Below, piece by piece: positions 23,301 to 35,300 of a stretch of 64,000 nt of DNA. The notes below the pieces were generated by a model. It did not search any database. It saw only the letters and a program-made list of their open reading frames with translations, and was not told where the DNA came from. The DNA lies in assembly GCF_964340395.1 (NCBI RefSeq), contig NC_135568.1, positions 7,296,579 through 7,360,578 of the forward strand, in the 5' to 3' direction. This stretch comes from Glandiceps talaboti. Its lineage: Eukaryota; Hemichordata; Enteropneusta; Spengelidae. The position numbers and the translations under genes are program-made. Position 1 is the stretch's first letter, and every line of letters starts with the position of its first letter.

Positions 23301-26300
23301 TTCCAAATGCAACAAATTACTTTAATTCCTTGAAATGTGTTTTCAGACGTAAACAAATTTGAATGTTTTTGAATATATACTTCAAGTTAAAATGACTTCT
23401 TTTTTTAATAAACTTTTAGTGTCGTTCCGAAGCTCAACAAAATTATCTATACTTCATGCAAGAATGAATGTTCATGGACTCTAGGTTCATACTTAGTAAT
23501 GAATTTTTACTTGCTGAGTCAAAAAAATCTTTTGGAATTAAGTACACCCCTGAGGATGTTGACGATGCGAAAATTTGGGACATGCTTCCAAGCCATGTTT
23601 TGACTCTGTGAGTAGAAATTAAGTAGATACGACCTTTCATGTTTGTCATTTAAAATAAACTTTTAAAGAATATGACAGTCACAGTAATATCAATTTGAAA
23701 TTTTATCATGATATATGGAAAATATTGTAATAATTTTTTAGTAGAACATAAATGGCTCTGTATCATAACATATCTAATGACACTTAATATGTTAATGATG
23801 AGAGTAATGCATGGCACAGAACGCCTGGAATGAATACCAAAGTACTGGATTAACTAATTTAAGTATCTACAAAGCTATTTTGGCCTCATAAAAAACATCT
23901 TTAGAATTCCGATAACGTTTTGCATTGTTTCAAAACAGTAGTATGAACTTTGTCAAGGGGGATATGCCAGCTCAATAAAAGTTTACACACTTGCTGGTAT
24001 TAACTAGTACATGTATGTTTTGCGAAAACACATACTTCTACTTAGTACAGAACACACCCAAAGCCCCTATCCCCACCCACCCACCCAAACCCATCCCAGC
24101 TATCTATTCAGGACTTTTTCGCCTCAAGAAGTCGAAGATAGCATAGAGTGACAAGTTAAGGTAGAGATTGACAGCTACGTTGTCTAACAACTCCAGCTGT
24201 TCTGGCAATTTTATACACATCCATAAACAATAATCAATATACCACACAAATGGACTACAAAGTATCACCCATTAAATAGAAAAATATTTTCTTATTACTA
24301 GCCCTTTGCTATTACAGTCTAATATAAAATCAATAAATACACTGCAAGAGTTGTCAGTGGTTTTACTAATGGTACTATTAGACAATATTGTCACTACAAT
24401 GTTTGGTTTTCATTCAAAGAATCATTTTAAACACATCCAGGGGCTGTTTGACGAATAAACGAGTGACTTCGTCAATTAATTATGTCGTGTGAGAAGCAAA
24501 GTTCTGTGTTATGGTTAATGAATTTACCCGTATGACGACGAACAAAACTCGTGTGGATTTTTTAAACATGAAATCAAATTAAGGAAAGAAAACTTAAATT
24601 TTGAAACATTGGCTTAAACATACTAAGTGTTCTCTTTCTGCCAGAGATTTGTTTAGAGTAAATATATTTACCGCACTAGGTTAGCGGTTTAACAAATTAT
24701 GATATATCTTTCATTATGTGTGCACGGATAGCAACATATTGCATGGAAATACAACAACAGTAAAGTCCTATTAGGACAGGTAATTAGAAATAATCGCTCA
24801 CATGTCATGAAGTACTGAAAAGCGTCATATCAACTTAGCAGAGAATTAATTCTATTGATATATGGGGGAGACTAATTCAAGGGACAGTCACTTCCTGTTA
24901 AGGGAATGATCTGTTCATTGGATATCATCAAAGCTGTTCAAAAATATGTGTACTTGTCTCCGTTTTCGAAATAAACGATTGAGCCAAGGAAAATTAGAAT
25001 TTATGATCACCAGACATTCATGATTAAGTTAACGTAATCCCTGCACGGTTTGCTGTAATAACAACTATAGATCACATGTGTTTTTAAATCTGCAAGTTGA
25101 CGTTTAAAACAAGCTAGATTTTCACTTCGATATTTGAGAAGACAATTAATGGCCAATAAGATTTTATTGCGTACCCATACATTTGTCTGTGTGGCAGGAA
25201 GTCCTGATTTTATCGGCAGTTTCTATTGCTGGCAGTTCTGGGATGAAAAACAGCTACTATGTTGATGTTTTTATAAATTTCTTGGGGGACGAATATATAC
25301 AATCAGATGGGCTAAAATTACAGTATTTTATTTATCTTGAGATGGGGGAAATAACTTGTAAATCACTGATGAAGAACAGATGTCCCAGATTTTATTTTTT
25401 GGTTTAGGTTTTGACTTGACAGTGAATGCAGTGTTTACCTCCTGGTTGTTTATCAAGGGAACAGAATGTGAACTATGTGTGGATGACATTGAAAACTCCA
25501 TACTACTAAGAAGTGACCTACATGAGAAGTAGTACCACAGACGTTACAAAAATCACATCCTCTAATTCCCACATTCCATCATATCCTCTCAACAATTTTA
25601 AATTGATTTAATAATTAAATGATTATATAAGAGATCTCATTAATAAAATTTGACCTTTCCCAGCTAAGTTTAGACATTTTTCAGTCTATATGCATACTGA
25701 AGATAAATAGGCAGTGGAATGTCAACTGTGTCTAACTCAAGCATGCAAATCTAACTGACAGAATTGTTTTTGAGAGCAAAAGGCACAAAGACGTACAGTG
25801 AATTTCCTCACAAATTTCCTACAGGTTTAGTTAACCGGAAATATTTCCGATGAAATCAGGAAAGTCTGAGCTAAAAATATCACAAAAGAGTAACTCTGGT
25901 TATCTGTTTATCATTTACTTAATAGTTATGTAACTTGTCTGAGGAAATAAGCTTTACTACAAACTGTACATGTACCTTCCATAAAAAGAGCAACTTTCCA
26001 TTTTCGGCTTTCATTTTTTTTTGGCTCAAACCAAAGTAATAATCCCTAACTAAATGACACCTAAAAATCTTTTACAAGTCATGACTAAAAAACACTGAAG
26101 TTCACGGGCTATCGTCAAAACTGCAAAGCCTTAAAAAAAAATGAGACGATGATTTCATTCACAGAGAGAGAGCAAATAAGACAGACCAATAGAACAGATG
26201 TCAACTGTTCCATACACATACTCTATTGTTGATGTTTTCGGAGGCCCATGTGGGTTTTGAAGATTTCAATGGGTTTACTGACTCACAATAAAGCTATAGT

Positions 26301-29300
26301 CAAAAACACCACGGGCTTGCCATAAAGAATAAACAAGTCTATTGAAATAAAAAAATTAACAGGAGTACTTACTTTTGGGGCAAGGTCCTTCGCAAGCTTG
26401 GCACACTTTGTCCACTCCAATTTTTCCACTCGGACATGACTTCACACAACTGCTCTGGTCCACTAGTAAATGTTCTACAAAGAAGAACAAAATCCATACC
26501 CATTTAGTCCACTGGGCCATGACTGTCTGTTGTTAGACGAGCACCCTTAGTTTTCTAACTATTTTGATTGTCCCACGTCTAATTTTGACCGACTTGGGAG
26601 TTCTTGACTATCAATTCACAATGACGTTAGTTAGTAGATCATATACAAACAATGACGTTCGCTGCTCTGATGACCAACTCTTGAGAATGACTTTGGTCAT
26701 TTGATATGTTCATGGACTGTTTTCCAAACATGGCAAGTGGCAGAGGTCTTCAGCAAGGACCGATAGGGGTTGGGTCACTTTGCAACACACACACAGTTAA
26801 TGAATAACCACAGGATGAGAGGGTAGGGCACCTAATAAGGCCCGGTGACTCAGAAGGAAATAGGAACTACCAGTACACCACTGGTTTCTATTCCTGCCAC
26901 TGTCTCACAAGTAGTTCATCACAATCAAATCATAGAATTGTCATCTTAGAATTTTGTTAAATATTTGGGGATGAATTTTTTTTCTATATACAAAAAAGTT
27001 CTGTCTTCTTTCAAATAAAACTTTTGTTTTTGTTTTTTTCTTGACAAACTAATTTTTTTTTCATTTGCTTTTTTTTTGGTATATCAATAATTATATAAAT
27101 ACAGAAAAGGAGCCAACAAATGATTTTATGGTGACCCACCTTAACATCACAAATACAACCTGCTGTACACGAGATCTTAAGGAGGTTCACAGGGTATGAA
27201 AAAAGTTTAAAATCACCCATAATCTACATAAAATTTTGACACAGACTTAATGAAAGTGTGCTGATGTATCGAGAAAAAAAGATTCTCCAGTGTGAAAAAA
27301 AATTCTAAGATTAATAACTTCCACTGAAATCCTTTCATTCCTGTTTCCGTCATCACAACTCCTACATTGTCCAGTGGGAATAGGATTTCTAGCTGACTAA
27401 TGTAATGGTTTTATACAGAGTTTGAGGTGAGTTCAGAAGACAACATGGTAGAAACTCAGACGAAAGGAAAGGGATGTTTAAATCTAAAACCAGACTTATG
27501 GATTTCCAGTGCAATTATGTGTGAAATTAGAACTACCCTAATTTGAAGATAGATATTGTACGTACTAATCATAGCAAACGACTTCTCTATGGTGTGTGGG
27601 AAACAAAAAATTTATGTAAAAATATCAAAAATATTCTCAATCAAGTCATTAGCTTAAGTCTTTTTTTTTTCTCTCTTAACTCAAACTTCAGACATGTATC
27701 ATATCACCTCTTTAAACAAAAACAATTGTTTTCCAACTTCATGAAAAATTTATCAAAAACTACAAAAATTCTAAAAAAAAAAATTTTGTAAAATCTCTTA
27801 CCTGGGCATTTCTTGACACATTTTGATCCATAGGCATATTTAGCATCGGGATTTGGAGCGTTCTGGAAAGTGACTGGATCATACCTAAACAGATCCGGAC
27901 ATTCCTCCACACAGGCCCCATCATCATCAAACACTCGACATGCCTGTGTAAAATGTAAAATAAAGACAGAAATATTTCAATCTAAAAAACATGTTTCTTT
28001 TTTTGTTTTATGAAATGTAGTGTAACTTACGCAAATTAAATACCGGGAGTTTGAATTTATTTTTGAAAACTCCAAAACATAACTGAAGTTTAATATATCT
28101 TTTGAAAATATGTGTATCTAAAGATCAAAGGTTACATGATTAAACTGTTATGACATCATAACATGCCTTCACCTTGTAGTTATCTTCAAATCAAATAATT
28201 CATGCCCCACCTTATGTATCTCTAACATAAATTGTCTTAAAGTTAATATATGTGTTTTTACCACAACTCTGTTTGTATGCCGATCAATTACAGGGATCAG
28301 TACACATACCAGGGATTATATTTCAAATCTTATTAAAACATAGCCTGGCAACATACATATCTCCAAGTGGCTACATTTCATATAGACAGTTATGGTTCAT
28401 GAAAAATAGCTTGCTAGCTCCTAAGGCAAGTAAAATATCATCAAAACACACCCTTGCAACCCAAATTACAAAACGCACCATTCAACCCCCTTCCTACAAA
28501 ACCATAACAGACAAAATGTATATACTATAATATACTATTTCCATTTTTTGCAATTTCCGTTGTTTTCCTTCTAATAATGTAACTGATCCTTGTTCAAAAC
28601 TTATGCAAGTCACAACTCCTTAAGATCGACCTCTCATAGATTCGGAGTCATTGCCATGGAAACAAATGGCCTTTCATGACTGCATCTCGTAACTCAGTGA
28701 TGACAAAGGTCATGGCAAAGTTCAAATATTAGGATGAAGTGCTTTCTTTCAAGAGAAATGTGACAATACTTGATAAGCCTCTGGCTTTCATTGCTAGTTG
28801 AAGTCAAAACCCCTTTAAGTCATGCATCCCTAACCATCGTCTATTAAGGCTGACGAAACTATTTTTAGAAGGAAGTCTGGAATTCTTCCGTCAGCTCTTA
28901 TAAAGATCTTCCAGGGCACTTCCCCTGTTATGATTGCCTACTTACACTGGCATACTGAAAGCTGCAAGTGGCCTAGATCTTTATAGCCTGCATTGATTTA
29001 CCTCATTTTAGGCAAAAATAAACTATTCCCATTTATAGAGCAGCAGTATATAAATTTGGGTACCCTATTTTTAGGGGGTTTGGGACAAGTTTATTTTTTT
29101 AGTGATTTTTTTTTCAAAAATATATTTATCTTAAAAAAATTAATCTTTCAATACGTACCAAACAGTCTGTATTTAATGGTCCATTGCATCCCGCTGCACA
29201 GCTGGCATGGCAACAATCAGGTTGTTGAGGACCATGGCAACGATTATCACACTGATCGGCACACACTAATTTTGTTACTATGGAAACAAAGATTAATACA

Positions 29301-32300
29301 AATAAGAAACCTTCATCTCAGGGAAAAGATATAACAAGGATAAGATATTCGTTACTAACTTTGAAGACTGATTTGACAAATTATACAATTGGTTGAACTT
29401 TTTGAAGTATAAACTGTTCCTGTTCATGAAATTTAGTCAAACGTTTCCTCAACAACAATGCAGTTTTTCCAAAATTTTGTTTCTACGAACATTTTTGAAA
29501 GTATATTATAGCGACTTGTAGCAAACTGCAATGGCATATTTGAAGTAATTTTCTTAGATAAGACGGCTTAGGTCCACAACAAGTGAAGGATTCAAGTTGG
29601 TGTTTTTCTAAAATGATACTTACATTCTTGACACTGGTCAGGACCTGAACCCCAACAATGGCCTGAACTACATGATGAGTGACATACATCTCCACCTGAT
29701 AGAAGACAGAAACACAGCGTAAGAAAGGCAAAAAATAGTACTATGGAAATCATGTTATTGACCCTAAATTACACACACGAGACAGAAAACAAAAAATACC
29801 ATTGTGGAAATAAAGTTAGCGACATAAAATTAGACACAATTTACAACTATCATACCATTCCAATTTCCCCAAAACACAAATGTTCAAAATTTATTTCTAA
29901 GTTTATTTGCTTCTTTGTCCAAATACTATGAAATGAATCCAACTTTAAAGTACATGTACTACATATCTCTGATAACTGTAAACTTTTTTTTTTTAACTGT
30001 ACACTTTTTTTTTTTTAACTTACATGTCACTGCAAATTTCTCGTCTTCTCTTGTATGTATACTATGTGGTGCACCCTCTGGAAGAATATCCGTCCACTCA
30101 ACTGTTTCCACATAACATAAATCTCGATTATGAGTTATGTTTATGCCACCAGAAAGAATTTCTGTAAAGAGAAAACAAAAGGTTATTATTTTAATGTGAT
30201 TTCTTTTGCATTACATTCAAATATGAAAGTCCTGTCTCTTCTCACTTCAGCAAAAGCAAACTCTGACACTAGAGGGCGCTACACACCCGGACATACTCAA
30301 CACTAGAGGGCACTCTTCATGTCCTCCTTCCCATTGCATTAAAAAGAACACAACTTCCGGACAACATAACCTCATTTGTGATAAGGTTACATCCAAACAA
30401 AGATAATGTCAATTAATAGTGTCTAGTTACCGGAACCAATTGCTAATTTCTTGACAAAAGAGTACCAGCAGTAAAGTTTGTCACGGCCCTTTAAAGTATA
30501 TGTTAATCTAAAGAAATGGATGCCAGAGAATTGTAGTATATCACGATACAGCACATTCAAATGAGAGATTTTAAGATTCAGTGAGAAGGGGTTTTCTGAC
30601 ACTCCATTATCCTACCCTTAAAGTGTAGTTCTCACTTCATAGCCATTTCACACAAGCTATATCATGTAAAACTTCAAAACAAAGGGCAAGCCACACAATT
30701 TTTTGTTGAAACACAGGAAAAACATCCAGTTTTACTTTCCTACCTACATACACATCCTGTATTTCTCACTTCTCAAACATTTCCATAGAACTACACAAAG
30801 GCAATCTCCACTGTATGTGTTCTCACACACACACACACACACAAAAGACATCAATAGTTTCATCTTCACATCTTAACCTACACAAACAATATGTACTTCT
30901 CTAATCTGAGAGCTGACACACGTTTTTGTAAAAATGATCGTCAAATCTACGGAATAAATACTTACCTTTTAGTGACGTTAGTTGTAATTCTTTGAGTCCA
31001 ACACCTGGTAGTTCCCTATTGTAGTTTAACACAACATAAAGAGCAATTCCATCGTAAAGTGTAGATCCTCGAATGACGCGTAAATTGTGTAACGGCACAA
31101 CATCAACATAGTTCAAAGCAATGGCTACATAGCCACTAACTTCACGAATGTCTTTCAAAAATGATAAATCCTTACTCGGATCTAGTATATTAGTAAGTTC
31201 AAGGTTTCCGTCTACATAGGTACAGTTTGTGTAGCGTGTTTTCATCTGATTGTAATGTTGTTCTTCATCCTGTGGTCTTGACAGGCGACTGTTGGTCCCT
31301 TTGCAAACTGCAATAAAAACAAAACAAACAAAAACATGAGATTTTTTTCAAAGTATCAAACAAAAATATTCACCATTGCAGAGAGAGATTAACTTACACA
31401 AAAAAACTATGAAATCTAAACCGGTAATTTGAAATTTAACAAATACAGCTCCAACTATGATAGCCCTATGTTAGAAAATGTATTACCAAAACAATAACAA
31501 AAGTTATTACTTACGAATTTAAAAACCTAATATGACATATGTAGAATAGCAAATATACATAAATGCTATGATTCAATGAAGAAAGGATAATGCCAAATTA
31601 TACAATAAATGAGAGAATACATACTTTTCATGTTGCGATCCCTGAGTTACACACGATTGGAAAATCCAAAGTTAAGTATTACACTTTTGTTTTAGTACTG
31701 ATAATATTATTGCACATCTCCAGCTTTGACCTCTGACTGAAGTATCGATGTAACAATCTCACTTTTATACCCACATATCTTAAGCGTGTACAAACATATG
31801 TTTTGATTTGCAAGAAAAAATTGACAATTTATTGTGAGGTAACAAAACAGAGGAAACTATCGCTGATCAAAGAAAAGGCCCCAGACAGTGGTTGATTTGA
31901 AGAAGTGAGAAATGATAACGCATAACATCTTTTCAGACAAGACCAAACAAGACAAGTTTATTCATTTCTTAGAGGAATCATTTCCTGTCTTTCCTGATTC
32001 TCTTCCTGGTATAATAGCCATTGCCACTTGAAACTAGTCCACAATTGATAAAATACTGGCATGCTTCTACATGTTCTGATGCTTTTGACTACCTCTAACA
32101 CTTTCTTTTAAGAAGTTCCATAAGTAGCATACATTAGCATACATAATTAGAATCATTAGCATGTCATTAGCATGTGAATAATTACCATATACATTAGCAT
32201 ATGAATTACAAAGTACAGTCAGACCTCCTTTACACCTCTTTGATACACTCTGACTCCCCTAAGACCAACCAATCTCGCAGCCACAAGTCTCAAGTCTGGA

Positions 32301-35300
32301 CCGCTACAATAAAAGTCTTGAATATAAAATGACTTCTTTATAATTTGAATACCACTGAGATCTGAACCTTTCACTTCACTTTCTTTTGTGCAGTCAGGAA
32401 GCCAAAGCCCATTTGCACTTATACAAAAAGTAGTTATTCTGCTCTGTAATTGTATCACATGATATCAAGACAAAAACTAAGTAAAACAAACTCTAGCTCA
32501 CTTTTGTTCACCTATATATACGTCACAGTAGTGTAATGTTAGTAAACAATGCGAGCCGCTGACATTTCTCAATAGAACCTCTATTAATCAGACTTAACCA
32601 GTCTTCATTTGGGAGTTTATAAAGTGCTTACATCATCATATTTACGAGCTCAAATTTTAACTTGGACGGGTTCTACTCAGATTTGACCTACCAAACTCTT
32701 ACAGCCATGCTTTACTGATTTCTATCGACCTAACAGACTTCCAGTTTATAAGTTTAGTAGATTATGTGCCCTAGAATACCGCTAATTTGGATCCTGTTAA
32801 TGTTATCACAGGGACCTAGGAAACAACTCAAGTACAGAAATAGAATGCCGCTAAAATGCTTCTCAGTAACTTCATGACACAAACAACTTTCACATATTTA
32901 TTTTTATGACCTAAGTTTCATCACTCTAATGCTGACTATTCTTGGATTCTTAGATTAATTCATTTTATAATATTAACTTTTGAAAGTTTCTTTAAAAGTT
33001 AAAAAGTCAAAAAACATTTGAATGACTCCGAAGGGATTGTCACTGTCTGCATTCAAAATGTTTTTTATGAAAGCAACAAAAGAATTTGAACACAATTGTT
33101 CACTTAGGAAAAGAAAAACATCAGACAAAAACCCAGTCAACTATCGATACGATATCAAAATTTATTTGCATAGTAATTGACAAAGTAAAAAATGTGACTA
33201 TTAGCATTATTAAACAGCGCCCCCAGTGTTGGAACAGATGAGAAAGAACTTGAATCTAAACATCTGACAAAGGAACAATTTGGTTGGCAGTTTAGAAAGT
33301 TAGTAATTGTTACGAACTCTCTCCCAATGACAAAAAAACCTGACTTCTTTTGTCAGAAAGTCCTTTTCAAATTGTCATAGTTGGGTTACATAAGAGTAGT
33401 ATAAATTGAAAGAGAAAAAAAGAGAGAAAAAACCTACGCAATCAACAAGTGAAAAGAATAAATTAATGGAATAAATAGTCACTCCCATACAATTCATACA
33501 ATTACTTGCCTAAACTTGATAGTTATTCAAAGTAAATTGTGACAAACAAACTAAGAAAGTTTATTTCTATAATTGGCATTTTAGTCAAATATCTCTGTTT
33601 CGTATATAAACGATGTGCCATGGTCTAAGTGTTGGCGCTATCAAAACCACTACATAACAGTCTTTGGAATATCAATTTAAACATTAAAGACCTACGTTTC
33701 ATTCATGACGACGAAAGTGAAATAATGGAGATTAAATGTGAACGAAAGCCGGATCCCATGTTATTGTTCTGTTAAGACTGTGTGTAATCACCCATAATCT
33801 ACCCCTAAATACTCTCATACACCAGGAGCTAGCCAATTCCACAAATCTCTCTATTTGAATATAGCTATGCCCCCTAGACCCAAAACTAACTCATCGTAGA
33901 GTTTAGGCTGGGATAAAGATTATTTACAAAGCGGGGGACTATACAACATGCATGCACAGTGATGCAAATCCCACTTTGTTTTACCACTATGATGAAAATC
34001 TCACACAGTAAACTCCAAACATGAACATTACGGATTAGTCCCCTCAAAAGTCACCATGGGACATACGCTACAATTGACTAATTTTCAACGCTTTCACTAA
34101 GTTTCAGAATAAGTAGCCGCAATGGCCGTTTTTCAGTTTACAGTTACACTTTGAAGTTAGTTTCATTTAAAAGAGGTTTGTTTGACAACTTTTAAGTTGA
34201 GACTAAATGAAGTTAGGAAAGTATTTTGAAGTTATGAAAACAAATTCAATACTGTTGTATGTATGTATGTATGTATGTATGTATGTATGTATGTATGTAT
34301 GTATGTATGTATGTATGTATGTATGTATGTATGTTCTTTCTTCAGACTGTTTTCCTTCCTCCTTCAGAGTGTGACGCCAATCAATTAATAGATCGAGAAA
34401 ACACACATTTTTATCGCTTCACTCGTTTACTACTTGATAATACTAATAGAGAACCACCCCTTTCTTCCAGCTAGACATTCACAGAACATCACTCTATTAC
34501 ATATATGTATGTTATTTTTAACTGAACGAAATCACTTTACTAACTTCACTTTCCTGGCAGTCTCAAATTACACACAGTACCTCTTTAACTGTAAGAATTT
34601 GAATAAAGCTATGTTTTGGAATGTAAGAATGGACGCTATCTTGACAGTTGCTATGGGGACCATTCACATTTGCAAATTAAAGATCCACGGCCTTCCTATG
34701 GGCTATACAACCTTAACAAATAAAAGGGCATTCACTCAGGAGTGAACGCAAGAATGAATACCAAGGAACAGGCAGCTGTTGACTACTCGTGTTTACTTGG
34801 GGGCACGGAACAATGCAAAATAAGAACAAAATACAATGTATTTTTACTGTTCCCACACTTGATTTTAAAACCCCCTGTATTTGACAAAGGTCAGGGTGAC
34901 TTTGTATGATGGATTGTGGTGCGAGGCACGAGGCAAGTTTGACATCGTAAATACATTCCCACCGAATACACATTCCCACAGACGCATGTCTTTGTCCAGT
35001 ATTATGAATATTTGCCAGTGCTTTATGTGAGGCATACGTACTGCTAAGCATTCAAACAGACAGATGCTTACGAACTCTATTAAAGTTTCATGGTTAGTGA
35101 ATTCTTTAAGAAGGTGAAGAGTGTATAAAGACCATTATTCAAATCGAAACCACACAAAACAGCAAAAAAAAAAGTTCGGTAAACATTGAGCAGAATCAGT
35201 GTTTTGTTGCGGGTTTTACCATTCTACAAATCATCACTTTCATATGTTCAAACACTACTTTTCAATCACTTTAATTTTTTGTGTTTGTTACTTCCATAAT

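Noticed and set aside
31308-31350. In-frame hydrophobic extension upstream of exon 2 ([10 protein letters not shown]), resembling a signal peptide
   Set aside because: No ATG in that frame before a stop codon; it is the polypyrimidine tract read as protein. Kept as a caution for the exon 7 candidate.
32214-32460. TACAGTCAGACCTCC resembling a pogo/Tigger terminal inverted repeat
   Set aside because: No inverted partner or transposase fragment found nearby.
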